Positions 23,662 to 43,253 of a stretch of DNA of 64,000 nucleotides are shown here, piece after piece. A program made the translations under genes and the position numbers. Within the stretch, counting starts at the first letter, position 1; each line of letters opens with the position of its first letter. The notes beneath the pieces are model-generated. The model saw nothing but the letters and a program-made list of their open reading frames with translations. It did no database searches and was not told where the DNA came from. Source of the stretch: Geosiphon pyriformis (Eukaryota > Glomeromycota > Glomeromycetes > Archaeosporales > Geosiphonaceae); assembly GCA_016748015.1 (NCBI GenBank), contig JAAOMT010000446.1, positions 1,752 through 65,751 on the forward strand, given 5' to 3'.

Positions 23662-25013
23662 TATTCGTTCAACTTCGCGTCGACCTAGTGAGATTTACTA
23701 TGTATGTTTTGAATTGACACCTTTTTTAGCATTGTACTTTTAAACAACATTGATGTATTAATCTGTTATAAGTAGAATACCTTATTCATTTTCTCAGTTT
23801 ACAATTATGTATTAGTTTAATTTTTTGTTTTCGTGTTCTATTCTTAATAATAGACAGAAATGGCTAATTCAAATTATTAAATCCAAATTCACATGAATTA
23901 TTTGCCGAAGGGACAAAAGGACATCAAGATTTATTTATTTTAGAATCACGTGCCAAAATTCAATGTCTGGTTCTTAGAGTTTTCTAAAGGGTAGCACGAT
24001 TCCCAGGGGCTCAACAATAATTATGCAGAAGATGCAGAAAAACGATAGCTCCTGGGGGAACAGCAATGTTGAAATTATATCAGATCACAAAAGACACAAA
24101 TGATCATATTGATAGCAACGAAGCCCCTTAAAACTTGATATCTTTGTACCATGTACACCGGATACGGAGTAATTTTCAAAATAAATTTTACATAGTTATC
24201 ACTATTTTAACTTAAAACATGATTTTATAGTAAGATGCGCAAAGCTTTGATCTAAGTAGTATCTGATAGTAACCCATCGTGTGTACGTTTTTTGGTGACA
24301 AAATTTACAAAAAGATGATGGAGGAAAAAAGAAAAGAACATGTGGGGTGGGGGGTGAGTAGGGAGGGAAGCAAGGATTCAAGTATCACAGGAACATATTT
24401 GTTTTACCGACGATATAGAAGTTAAAATACGAGTTTTGAATCGTTATTGGTGATATATATTTCGATAATGAAGATTGGTAGAAATTGATAAAATAAATGT
24501 GGTTGAATAATGGTAGCGGTGATAGTAATCAATTTATAAAAGTCAAATTTCTGATGATGAGAGTAGCATTATATAATGGGAATTTAATATTTAAAGAAAG
24601 TTTCATTCCATGATTAATTGGTCTATAAAAACAATCATCAAAAAATTACATGAACAGATCATGGGGGAAGGAGGGTGGGTAGTTGATGAAAATTTTCCTA
24701 GCAACTCAGTAATAAAAGCCAAAAGTGGTACAAATGCCGTCTAAATAAGAGCAATATCATTTGAAGACGACCACGAAGGCCAAAAAGTTTGGTAATAAAA
24801 ATATCTTTATCCAATTCCAATGTTGCTCCCGCGATCTTGGTTCAAACCGAAATCCCACCTTTCAAGGATGCGATCATGTGAGGCTTTTATCATATCTAAT
24901 GTAGATATCTCGTCACAAATGACTGGGGGTAAGGGAATTCCAGCACAGATTTCTTTCGTTAATTAATTATTTTATCAAATTCTCCTTCATTTCATGAGCC
25001 CTTTCAAAGTTTA
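23662..25013. other. Convergent intergenic region
   Basis: No coding sequence is recognised. It must carry the 3' UTRs of the RhoGEF and CDC24. A purine-rich, G-clustered stretch lies at 24316-24376 (GTGGGGTGGGGGGTGAGTAG). Confidence 0.6.
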
Positions 25014-28000
25014 TTAACCAACATATAAATTTACAAAATTGCCCCCAGCTGCTAGCCGTCCTTCAAATGCCATTTGCACATCTTCATCGGAATTAATGGT
25101 AACAAGATCACCATCTTCATCCTGGTATTTTATGCGGATTGGAATGCTATCATCTCGGCCAACTGTACATAATCGAATTTTGCGTTCAACTCGTTCACAC
25201 AAGTCTCGATACTCAATTTCTTGAGGTACAACGATAACAAAAATCTCTCCTGCGTAATTAACCTTAATCTTCATAGATATTCCATAACTAGTGCTGGAGT
25301 AACTGGAAGATGAAAAATGGTGACCATTTGTAGATCCATTTGAAGTGGGTGATAGTAATGAATGTGAAGAATTGCTACCGGTTGGACTAATTGTTGGTGC
25401 CCCAGTTGATTGTTGCGAGGAGGTACTTGAATCACTATGACGTTGTTGGGTAGCAGCTGAACGAAATCCATTACTGTTTGATCTTGAAAGATTACCATTG
25501 CTAGGTAAAACAGGCAAAGAATCTTCGGCAGAATCCCATGAAGCTTCTGGAATAGCATGAATATTAGGACTACTTTGAGATCGCATCCGCACAGAGTTAC
25601 TACTAACAAGTCCGCTAGCTTGTTGTTGTTGGGACAGTAAGGGTCCATGAACTTGTTGAAATGTTTGTCCAGAAGCAGCACTATGTGATTGTGCTCGCTG
25701 AATTGACGGAGGAACATTATATTCTTCGTCTTCAGTTGCCATCATGAATTTGGCAATTGTATCTGCCAGTGGATGTTCAATGCTTCGACGATGCCATACA
25801 CCCATCGAGTGAGAACCGCCAGTACTACTACTGCTACGTGCTGATTGCGCTGGAGATCCGGGATATGAAGGTGGTGGTGAATTTGGGTAATAACCATTGC
25901 TGCTTGGGTTGGTGGTATTAGCAGCGTATTCATTGGGTATTAGAGAATTTGGTGGGAAATATGGGATTATTGAAGGTGCAGTGGTTGACCCGTTCCTAGG
26001 TAATGGGGGCATCGACATGTTGTGGTGACGAGGTTGATGTGATTGTTGATTTTGTGTTGGTTGTTGAATGGGTATATTAGGCAAAGGTGGGGTATTAGAT
26101 CTCCAATTATAGGGTGGGAGTACGTTTATATCTTCGCGTGATCTTCCTTTCCCATTATATTGGGGTAGCTGTCCATAAGGTAATGATTGACTTCGGGATT
26201 GTTTAACAGCCCAATCCTCAGTAAAATCATCTTCGTCATCTTCGTCATCATCATCATCGTCGTCCTCATCTTCGTCGATAAATGAAGCGGCATCATCATC
26301 GAGATTTCTTCTAGAATACGGAGGAAGATCGAGATTCTGCAAGGAAACCAAATGTGTGTTTGAAACCCCAGCGCGTTTAGTAGAAGCAGAAGGTGTGTCG
26401 AAAGATCCTTTAAATGAAGAATTAGTAGTCAAGGCATGACGACTGCTTATATCAGCTAGCAATTTTTCTAAAGTCGCCTGCCACTGTTTGAGTTGCTCTT
26501 CGTTACGACACTTTAGTGAGAATGATTCCATTTCGGTATCACCTCGCCAGAATACTTTTATTGACCATACTAATAAAGAAAGTTTACGAGAAATAATGTC
26601 AAACTAGAAGTTCTTAAAAACAGTTATCAATTTCAAAAGTGACTTACATCCAGATCGACTGTTATTAACAACAGCCGTGATATTATGTATATAAATTCTT
26701 CCCTTAAGCTGTAAACTTGCTCTCTTCTGTCTTCTATTGTTATTCCTCAACATAGTAGACCTTTGGTTGCCCTTGGCAGTTTCCTTGCAACACAGTAGAA
26801 TTCTTTCAAAAAGATACACGTGATACTCTCGCTCCGAGTCGTCCTTGGACATTACAAAAACATCTTCAAGCAATAATGAACCAAAAGAAGAAATGTTGTG
26901 GCCTTTCCAATGTTCGACACGACCCTCAAGATCTTTTACCACCGCCTCATTTTCTTGTTTGCGCCTTGTTTCGTTAACTCGATCTGTCACACGCTTTATA
27001 GCGCGAAGACCTTCTTCGATTTCATCATAATAGGGGGTTTCAGTTTTTTCCGAGTATTTTAATAATTCCTGTGAGGAAAAAAGATGTTAAAAAAGTACTA
27101 TTCAAATTTTTGTATATAGGTGGTTACTTGAATTTTTATTTATTTTCGAGATACCTGTAATAACAAAGGATATTTACAAATACGCTGAATGGGTTTAATT
27201 AATAAAGATGGAAGTTCATATGTCGGTTCTACCACTTCTTTTAATTGCTGTGGTATAAAAAGAGAATAACTCGATTATTTTCGGATATTAGGATAGGAAA
27301 AAGCCCAAATGTAACTTGGATGTGTCACCTGCAAATTTTGTCGCTCTTGAATTACCAAATCAGAGGCAGATTGATAATTTGCACAAAAAGGTTGGTAGAC
27401 CTCAAAATTTTCTTCCTGAATAAAATTTTTTTGAAATTTAGTGTCTAATATTTCTTGAGAATGTATATTTCGTTATAATAGGAAAGCCATATTGCAAACT
27501 CAATTATTTTACCATAAATAAAAAATTATTAATGTGCTTTACTGACCATTGATAAAAACAAATAGCCAAATCTTTGCTCTGATGATGGTAGGCTAGCATT
27601 GGTTTCTACGCCAATGAGAAAACGGCGTTGAAAATCCACCAACTGATTAAGATTGGCGAAAAGATGATGAATAGTGTCTGGGCTCACAATCTCCTGATTT
27701 TGAAGTTGCCTCGCATAATCCTAAAAAAATGATTTTGAACTATTTGAGTGATCGTTATAATATTTTGATATAGTTACTGGAATCACTTACTTGAAGAACT
27801 TCCATGTCTTGTACATATTTACGTTCCGTCTCCAATAGTTCATGGACAACTCGTGCTCGATTGTCCGTGGGTGCCAGTGGATCGGAGTTTCGTAAAAATT
27901 GTCTTCGTGATAAATTAAGAAGCCCTTTCTCTTCAATTTTGTCAGTTACACATTTAACGGTGTTAATGACCTTTTTTTAAAGTAAATATGTGTAATGTTA

Positions 28001-28887
28001 AAAAAATGATTCAAGTGAAAATAAAATATATTCAATAATAGTTTAAATAGTGTTTTTGATAATGTGTTTTGTCTTACACAAACTCATCCCAAAAATAAAA
28101 CTGAAGTATTCAATTCAACTCGGCTTTATTCGTATTCCCTATATTTGATTCAATCCTCCGAATACGAACATAGCCCAATCTTATTTTAATAAATGAATGA
28201 TTCACCCAAATTCTCAATTCAAAAATAATTAATAATAAGGGGATTTTCACTTAATTATATTTTATAACCATTTTCTGTAACCCATTAAATTTATTTTATG
28301 CTTTCAATGATTCAGTGAAAAAAAATTCCTACTTTGACAAAATCATTCGTATCATCCTTGAATAATGAAGAAATGGCAAACATTGATTCCTGTCCGAGAT
28401 CAAGCTCTTTTTTGCAAGCTACTAGAAAGTGGTATACACTTTTTTGATTGGTCTTAACATGAGTGCTACTAGGTTTCGTTAGGCTTGGAGGTTGACAAAA
28501 CTCTACTGGTATTAGAACCAGTGGTTCCATAGCATTAAACAAAGCACATAGTGGATAGCCGAGGCGAAAAGTTTGCCACAGGAGAGTCACTGGGTCATTT
28601 TGAACGTGACCGTTTGACAAAGATTCTGAATTTGATGTTCCAGCTGTAGAAGTGTTATTTTGTATATTGTTTCGCCCTTGTTCTAGATAATCATCGAAAC
28701 CATCAACACAATAAAGTCTTTCCAATAGTTCTAGACATGACTGATATAGAGATTGTGAGGCTTGAGCTGGTCTGTTAAGCGTATTAGCACCAGTAGGACT
28801 TGGCGTATCAATCGAAGATATCGAAAGGGCCCCAACATTTGGAAATTGATTTAAACTGGGAGAACGTTTGATTAATCCCTTGCTCAT
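25014..28887 (-). CDS. CDC24: CDC24-type Cdc42 guanine-nucleotide exchange factor
   Basis: Seven exons in phase (28887-28333, 27970-27791, 27720-27547, 27415-27329, 27247-27155, 27068-26648, 26569-25014) encode 1,021 residues, somewhat longer than yeast Cdc24 (854). It activates Cdc42 for polarised hyphal growth. Domains in order are a calponin-homology-like region (PVTLLWQTFRLGYPLCALFN, about 50-175), a DH domain (ARVVHELLETERKYVQDMEV through LLIKPIQRICKYPLLLQELL, about 220-395), a PH domain (ISSFGSLLLEDVFVMSKDD through WSIKVFWRG to EEQLKQWQATL, about 415-530), a long low-complexity linker and a C-terminal PB1 domain (KIKVNYAGEIFVIVVPQEIE, about 936-1021). The PB1 has DEDGDLVTINSDEDVQMAF, an OPCA-type acidic motif that pairs with the basic PB1 surface of the scaffold Bem1/Scd2. 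The linker contains a run of Asp/Glu near 26219-26285 and PxxP-rich stretches. Intact. Confidence 0.96.
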
Positions 28888-30005
28888 TGTTAATGATTAC
28901 CGCTGGTTTTCCAATGTTGTGTATTAATACACAACTTTGGAGCTGGTGAGTCTCAGAGAAATGGTAAACTTCTTAAAGATTTACTGATAGCTTTGGTTAG
29001 CTTTCAGTTTTTATGAAAAGAAAAAGTGGTTTGGAAGGAACTTGAAATAAAAGCTTTTTCAGTTTCTTTTCTTAGCTCTTTAAGTCGTTTAACCTCTTAA
29101 GAGTGGGTTAGGGTGAACGGAATTTGAGATGGATACTGTTGGCGGTAAGAAGACGTCTCGCCAGCGAGCGGTTTTTCGGGGTTAATTTCCAAAAGTTGAA
29201 AGTTGGTAGAGATTTGTATTAAGAGAGGCAAGTATACTTTATTGAGATATTTATTGAAAGTTTATGAACAGAAGTATAAGGTAGGTGGTGATACCCGTTG
29301 ATGTAAGACAAACCAAAGCAACCCGTCACACTACTTTCCACCCAAGTAGCTTGCAAATAACAATACATTTTTTTTTATCCAATGGCCGAAAATGGGATCG
29401 ACAATCAAGCAATTTGAACTTACTGAATTAGATTGTCAATGTAACAGGCTTTAAAATGGTGACAATGGTTCGCCCAGCACTCGTGGATTTCCCAATTTTT
29501 CATGATATTATCAATTTTCATATTTCTAAAAAACAAAGAGAAAATTGGACACCTGACCCGCCGGAAAGTATGAAATTTTAATTTCCAATTGCCAATTCGT
29601 TATCTTTTAAATTTAATTGTTTGATTGTTTTTTCACCACGAAATTGTAGACTCCAACTTTGAAAAGTTTCTTGCGTGATAACAATTATTACAAATTAGGG
29701 GTAACATATTAGAATTTGATCAAATAATGTGATGGTGATGACGCAAATCTTTTTGTCAGACACAGGAGGAATTATGTAAAACGTTTCCCCCTCTGTGAAA
29801 TCAAATTATTTATCTTAAATTAATGCTCGAACTGATCATTTAATTTTGCGTTGTATGAAACAATGGTAGCTTGATTGGCTCCTGATAAGAATACTTTTCT
29901 CGCATCACTTTTTGTGATCTAACAGATTAACTATTGCCGCAGATTATGAATCTTTATATACGCGCAGTTACAGCGTAGCTAACGTTCGCTTTTTGAAACT
30001 TCCAC
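28888..30005. other. Divergent promoter region between CDC24 and the ABC transporter
   Basis: About 1.1 kb with no supported coding sequence. It should hold both promoters and 5' UTRs. Individual sites cannot be named. Confidence 0.6.
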
Positions 30006-37218
<7,213 letters not shown>

Positions 37219-38104
37219 TATATAATATCCTTGTACACTGTCTCTTTCATAAAAATTCTTGAGTTTCTTAGCTTAGGAACTATGTTAGTTTTGTATTCAA
37301 AAGAAAGTATATTTATGAATTTAGATATCACAAGCTGAATGTACCTAATATTTGTGTGAATTTCTGAAATCAATATTAAATTCGAATTCGATAATGATGT
37401 TCATGAATAGTGTGGATATTTGACAGCGAAATTTATAATTTTGATGCTAAATTTAACTTGAAAATGGTTAATGAGAAATATTTGCTAAGAACAATCAAGT
37501 AAAATAATTGATTACAAACGCAATCTAAAATTTTTATTGTGTTTTAAAATTATAATATTATCAAATTGATAAAATCAACCATTTTAAATCAATAATTAGT
37601 ATTTAAAAATTTAAAAAAATAAATAGAAAATATTTTAATAAAACTCAAAAATAAATCACAAAGTTTAAAATTGATGAATAAATTCTATTAAAAATTGGTA
37701 AAAAATTATAAACTAAAATTAATTTTAATTGATAAAAGGTCATAAATAAAAAAAATTTCTATAATTAAATTTTATTAATTTATTTATACAAATGCTTTAA
37801 TAAAATATAATTTAACTACTATTTACATATTTATAATAGCATAAATTATGTATTTTTACATATAACTAATTACTTAAACTTATATTAAGACTACTTTAAT
37901 ATATGTACTTTAAATAAATTACTTGTTTTTATTTTTAATATTATTGTTTAAAACTTTATTATTTTAAGCATAGTTGTTTTAATGGCTTTTTTGTTGTTTT
38001 TAACTATATTATTTTATAAATTTTACAAGATTAATATTTAATTTTTATAATTTAATTAAACTTTTTTTTGTTTATTTTAAAAAAAAAAAAGGTTTTTTGT
38101 AGGT
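37219..38104. other. ABC gene 3' flank passing into AT desert
   Basis: The first 250 bp are the likely 3' UTR and terminator area. After about 37500 it becomes homopolymer-rich AT sequence with no CpG seen and no coding potential. Confidence 0.7.
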
Positions 38105-38150
38105 TTTTATTATTAAGTTTTATGAGTGCAGTCCAACCACTTTTTTTTAT
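38105..38150 (-). mobile_element. LINE 3' tip, severely truncated (fragment F)
   Basis: On the minus strand it reads AGTGGTTGGACTGCACTCAT followed by an A-rich end. This matches the last 45 nt of the LINE tails (TAGTGGTTRGRCC, TRCTYGTTAAACT, A-rich) at 5567, 39448, 43253, 44341 and 61690. No stem-loop precedes it, so the copy would be only about 50 bp. Confidence 0.45.
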
Positions 38151-38324
38151 TTTTATTTTACAATATATATATATCTATATATTATTGTATGCTAGTCTCT
38201 AATCTAGTTACTTTGTTCATAAACAGTCAAGCTTTATTGGACATGTGTTGCTCATACAATAGTGTATTTAGTTCTAATTTTTACAATAAATACTGAATTG
38301 AGAAGGAATATATTCATTAGATTA

Positions 38325-39448
38325 TTTCGAAAAAAAATTTGTCAGTTATGTAAAATAATGTCAAAGATTATTCTGGGAATATTGAAAATAAGCATGCTAA
38401 TTTCTATGCTAATGCTGTAATTAATTTTAAGTTTTCTTTGTTTTTGGTGGTTTTATGTTGTTTTCTCAATATTAAAGGCAGGTCTGTTTTCAGAAATGTT
38501 TGTTACTTTACTAAAAAATTGTTCAATACAGTTAATTTTATTGGGTGAGAAGCCAAATATATTGGTAGAATTGTAAATTTAAGTTTCTATATTAATTTTG
38601 ATATGACTAAGACTTTTAGTGTTTGGTATTCTAATAACAAGATATGATCTGGCTACACCAGCTCAGCATCAGTTATACTTTAGTTGTACTTTATGAAAGC
38701 ATTACATTATCGCTTACCAGTTGCTATAAGGGAAAAAAAATATAATCTAAAATATTTAAGCATTACTTGCATTAGATATGAGTTGATAAAAGACTCTAAT
38801 TATATATCCTCTTGTGCTTATAACAGTGAAGTTAAAGATGAGATATTGTCAGACACTGCTCTGGAGTGGAATGTGTTGTTAAGAGCTTTAGCTAAAGGGA
38901 ATGTAGTTGTTTAATTCTTAGATAAGACTGTTTTATCTGTTGATTTGTATATGGTACTGGCTAAGAGATTTGTTCTAAAGGATTGGGTGGCTAATATGGC
39001 CCACTATTTGGGTGCTGGTTCTGATAGTGGTGCAATAGTTGTTAAGTTAGTTTATTGTTTTGCTGAGAAACACTAATCTGCTATTTGATTACCTACAGCT
39101 AAGCTAAAATCCTACTATAAAAAACATGACTTTTTGCCACATAATGAATCTCCTATTTCTTCAGTGTCTGGTTTGTTAACCTTGTAGTCTAATAAAATAA
39201 TTCACAGTTTTAGTATTAGATTAAGTATTCATGTCTGCTTTGGTTTGTATTCCTGCTTATTCAGATTGGATTTTGGTTTTTTAAATAACATTTCCATAAT
39301 AAGTAGTTTAGATATATAGTGCTGTTTTGATTGGTTTGAGTGGCTGGTCATGTGTAGAAAGAGCATAAACCATATTTAATTTAGGATCTGTCTTGATTTT
39401 ATGTACTTAAGTAGTGGTTAGGCTGTACTTGTAAAACTTTAATAAAAA
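38325..39448 (+). mobile_element. 5'-truncated LINE, copy E (end of RNase H to 3' tail)
   Basis: Begins within the end of RNase H (VKDYSGNIENKHANFYANA, equivalent to the WLKVKGHSDILENVYAD block of copy C) and continues through the C-terminal domain of ORF2 (ALHYRLPVAIREKKYNLKYL). It keeps the 3' stem-loop (39331-39347) and ends in TAGTGGTTAGGCTGTACTTG with an A-rich tail near 39448. Numerous stops. The CCHC-like motif of the C-terminal domain is lost in this copy. Confidence 0.85.
39331..39347 (+). promoter_or_regulatory. LINE 3' stem-loop, copy E
   Basis: TTGGTTTGAGTGGCTGG: the same 6-bp stem and 5-nt loop as the other copies, held almost entirely by G-U pairs here, then TCATGTGTAG. Confidence 0.6.
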
Positions 39449-40973
39449 AAATATATATTATTGCAAAAAACTCTTTTGTTAATCTTAATATAATAAACTT
39501 TAAACAAAATATTAAAAATATAATAAAATTTTTTAAAACATTAAACTTTAATATACTTAATAATAATAATAATAATAATAATCTTAAAATAATCTTAAGT
39601 GGTTTTTTATTATTATTTAAGAAAAAATTATGTTTTTTATTAGAAAATTTTTTGTAGTTATAAAAAAAATTTATTTCAAAAAAATAGTAAATAAAAAAAA
39701 TTATTTGTATTAATAAAAAGACAAACATATATCACATTATTATAAAAGGGGGAGAAAGAGAAATTCAAAATTTTATGTCTCATATAATTTTATATGGCAT
39801 GTGATTTTGGATTTTTATTAGCTAATTAGAATATAGAAATGCAGTCTAATTTATGGTACATAAATTGAACTTTTGGTATGCTGAATTTCCTGTGTTTATC
39901 ATATAACTATATCCATTGCAAAATCTCTGGTGTTAATTTGTAGGAGTTTTATAAATATAAAACTTGTTGTATTGTAGTGTAGTTAGAAAAGCTTGCATAT
40001 TAGGAGAGTTTAGCAATAAATGAAATCAAAAATATAATATTAAAGATGCAATAGATCAGAAAATAAAAGACATGAATAAAAGATGCACTAGATCAGAAAA
40101 TAAAAGATGTGCTAGATTAGGAGATAAAAGACATATTAGATTAAATATAAATTTATAATCATTTTATATAAATAGGACAATATAATAAGTTGAGATGTTT
40201 AGACTAGTATATTTTTATAATAATTTCGATCATAATTTTGATCATATTTATTATATAAGTTTGATCATATTATGTCATATATTTTTAGTGCATGTATTTA
40301 TAATTGTGTATTATAAATAGCATATTATTATAATGTAAGATAACATTATTATGGAATGTTTAATTACATATCTTACCAGAGAAAGGGAAAAATGGTCCTA
40401 TAGTAATCAATAATGATGTATATATATTTATCTTCTAATTGGTTTAAAAAGTTTTTATTCTTTTAAAGTTTTAGAAAATTAACAAATTAATATTTATTTT
40501 TAAATTAAATTTAATTGTAAAAAGTTTTAGTTGTAAAAAATAATTTGATTTTAAATATTAATTTTAAGTGTATAATTATTTAATTAAATTAAAAAATATT
40601 TATTAAAAAATTATAATTAATACTTCAAAAAACTGTAATTTTAATGTTAATTGAATTTAATAAAATTAAGTTAATTAAATTGTAATTAATAAGTTTTTAA
40701 TTAAAAATTAATAGAATTGCCAAATTAATTTAATTATATAGTTTTAATATGATCTATTTTAATACTATATATATTGTTAAAGTTAATATAAACAAAAAAT
40801 TTTGAATTAAAAAAATGTGTATTATATATTATTATATATTTTATTAATAAATATTAATGTTTATAATCTTAAAAAAATTTTGAATTTTATAAATAAAAAA
40901 ACTTGTATTATTAATAAAAATTTTTTAATTTATATATAATATACATTAAAGAAAAACATAAAAAAAGTTATGT
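39449..40973. other. AT-rich stretch with a minisatellite
   Basis: No gene. 39740-40430 is less extreme in composition and carries the 24-bp minisatellite listed separately. 40191-40300 has repeated TTTGATCATA-like motifs. The remainder to 40973 is AT desert upstream of LINE copy B. Confidence 0.65.
40044..40152. repeat. 24-bp minisatellite, four units
   Basis: Units are 40044-40067, 40081-40104, 40105-40128 and 40129-40152. The consensus is AGATGYRCTAGATCAGAAAATAAA in two parts (AGATGYRCTAGATCAG plus AAAATAAA). A 13-bp partial unit (AGACATGAATAAA) lies between units 1 and 2. Confidence 0.8.
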
Positions 40974-40994
40974 ACTCTTTGTCTCCTTAATTTT

Positions 40995-43121
40995 AGGATC
41001 ACAACCAGAGCAAAGAGTAAAAAAGCTGCATCTAATATCTGTCCTAAGATATCTAATAAAATTTCAACTAGAGGAGCTTTCTTTGTTGTAGAAACAACTA
41101 GGCAAAATGTTTTGGAAGTCTTTTTCTTACCCAGTAATTGTGATAAGCTGCCTTTGGTAGCCGCTAAAGCAACTTTTTTATCTTTGGCTGGTTTCTCATC
41201 AGTCAAAGTCCCCTCAAAGAGACACATCTGAGTTAGTCTCAGTGTTGCCTCCACTCCAACCAAGAGCCCAAAAGTTTTTAATAATAGACCAGTGAATAAG
41301 CTGGTTTTCCCTTCTATAGATTCTACACCTGGTGTTTCTAGTACCACCTCTTCAAAAAAAATGATCAAAAAGACCAAAAGTTCAGAAAAGTGGGAACAGT
41401 CACTTGTTTCTGCTATTGTTACACCGAACTCCTTTGTGATTCCCAATGAAATTTTAGATGAGATCTTCATAGCATCATCCAGCACATCATCCAAGATGGG
41501 CCAAGATCAACCACTGACTGTATTGTCAAATATGGTGTCTTCTGGCAAATTATCACCAGTTGTGGAAGCAAAACAATCTCCTTCTGTTGGATCACCTGTT
41601 CTTGGGAACTGGGCTGATCAAATGGAAACTGATTCATCTCCTCCTCTAGTTTCTGGTGTTACTTCTGGTAATGCTTGGAAAACTATTACTAGTCATCAAA
41701 GATTTGCTGAGTGAGTGGCCTCCACTCTGGTGTCTTGTGTTACTTTTAAGATCAAATTGGTTTATGTTAAGACTGTTTTTCAGTCTGTGCATGGTTTCTT
41801 AGGTGCTAAATCTGTTTTAAAAGACAATGTGAAGCTTTTCTGTATGGAGTTTGCTTCTCAACAGTCTTTGGAAGCTGCGTTTCTGGTTGAGCTTACAAGC
41901 TCTGTTCATTTGACCACTCTCAAAATTGCCAAGTCTTTGGTGGTTTCTGAATCTGGTTCCTCTCCTGCTGTTGTTGCACTGCGTGATGTACCTTTGGATG
42001 TGTCTGCTGCTGACGTTAAGTTGGCTCTCAGTGTTTTTGGTAGTGTTACTCATGTTGTACTAAAGCCTGCTGGCATTTAGCAGTATGTGGTGGTTTATTT
42101 TTAAAAGTTGGACTCTGTTGTGTCTGTCTTAAAGCATTGGTCAGTCTTGATGGGCAAAGATAGTGTTAGAATCCTCCCTTTGGTAAATCAAAATGAGACT
42201 ATTTTGTCTTGTGATAAGTTTAAGGCCAAATTGGTTAACCTTCCTCCTAGTTGTACCACCTTTGAAATCAGTGATATGATTTCTCAGATTGGTGGTCGAA
42301 CATGTTTCATCCCTTATTCTCCTAATTCTGGTTGTTGTTCCCAGTTTGCTTTGGTTACATTTGAATTTCAAGGTGATTTGGATTCTGCTGTAGTCAAAAC
42401 TGGTACTCTAAGGAAATGCCATATCTGGTGGGAAACTTCTGGCTGCTGGCACTGCTTTAGGTGTCAAAAAATGGGCCATCTGGCTGTGGATTGCAAGATT
42501 TTCTTACCTCCTACTCTCAAAGTTCCCAAGGTCTTCAAGTCTCATTTTGTGGGTGGTGTTTCTTATGCAAAAGCTTCTGCTTCTCTAGATTCTTCTGAGT
42601 TTCCTCCCTTGGCAGCTTCTACTTCCCCTTCTATGGTTGTTGGTGATTTCTTAGTGTCTTCCTGGTTGGCTTCTTTGGAATCTGATTTGGTCAAGCTTTC
42701 TACTTTGGTTGAGTCTATTGTTAAACCAGTTGGTTTCTTGGTCAAATTATTTGAGCAATTTATTAATGGAGATTTGGTCTTAAGCAGTAAACTTGGCCTT
42801 AAGGTCAATGAGGTTATGGTATATATGGGTTCTTTTAGTAAGATTGTTAGTAAGTTGGGGAGGGAAGTGGTTTCTTTAAAGAAAAAATGCTGCATGGAGG
42901 ATATTGATATGTCTGGTGATTCAGAGCATCCAGTTGATTTGAATGATGAGGTGTTTTCTAACTTGCTGTCCCTTTGGGAACATAAGCCTATTGATGTTAA
43001 AACTGATGTCTTAAAAACAGCTGAATGGCTGGTTGGATTGGTTTCTTGTAGTGCAACTCTGTTTTTTGTTATTCAAAAGATGTCATTTTTGGGTAAGTTT
43101 TCTTCTAGTGCATCAATGTAG
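40995..43121 (+). pseudogene. LINE ORF1 protein (RRM-like, zinc knuckle), decayed, copy B
   Basis: A single frame spans the whole element, about 709 codons, interrupted only by stops at 41229, 41712, 42078 and 42102. At the first three, copy A has Trp (TGG); at the last it has Lys. The start codon seen in copy A (ATGACC) reads AGGATC here. The CCHC knuckle CFRCQKMGHLAVDC is intact near 42455-42495. The RRM-like segment VALRDVPLDVSAADVKLALS lies near 41975. The C-terminus ends GKFSSSASM, 11 nt before the stem-loop. Not translatable as a whole. Confidence 0.88.
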
Positions 43122-43132
43122 TATAGCTTAAA

Positions 43133-43149
43133 CTGGCTCGAATAGCTGA
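43133..43149 (+). promoter_or_regulatory. LINE 3' stem-loop, copy B
   Basis: CTGGCTCGAATAGCTGA: stem pairs are kept except the outermost, which is C-A here. It is followed by TTACATGTAG as in copy A. Confidence 0.65.
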
Positions 43150-43253
43150 TTACATGTAGAAAATGCATGAACTACATCTAATTTAAGACCCTACGTAGTC
43201 TTATTGTATTAGATAGTGGTTGGGCCTTGCTTGTTAAACTCTAATAAAAAAAA

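Larger units (their letters stand above)
40974..43253 (+). mobile_element. ORF1-only LINE derivative, copy B
   Basis: About 2.28 kb, plus strand. It starts at ACTCTTTGTCTCCTTAA, as copy A does, and carries one ORF1. The 3' stem-loop (43133-43149), the TAGTGGTTGGGCC tail and an A run at 43243-43253 follow. No ORF2 sequence. Overall it is very close to copy A in inverted orientation 33-35 kb away. It belongs to a different ORF1 family from the full-length copies C and D but shares their 3' end. Confidence 0.88.

Noticed and set aside
25271-25933. Alternative minus-strand frames inside the CDC24 last exon
   Set aside because: They are frame shadows of the low-complexity linker. The CDC24 frame is continuous and ends in a clear PB1 domain.
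39399-39728. A 109-codon hydrophobic Phe/Ile/Lys-rich minus-strand frame as a membrane protein
   Set aside because: It is an AT-composition artefact over the LINE E tail and adjacent desert.
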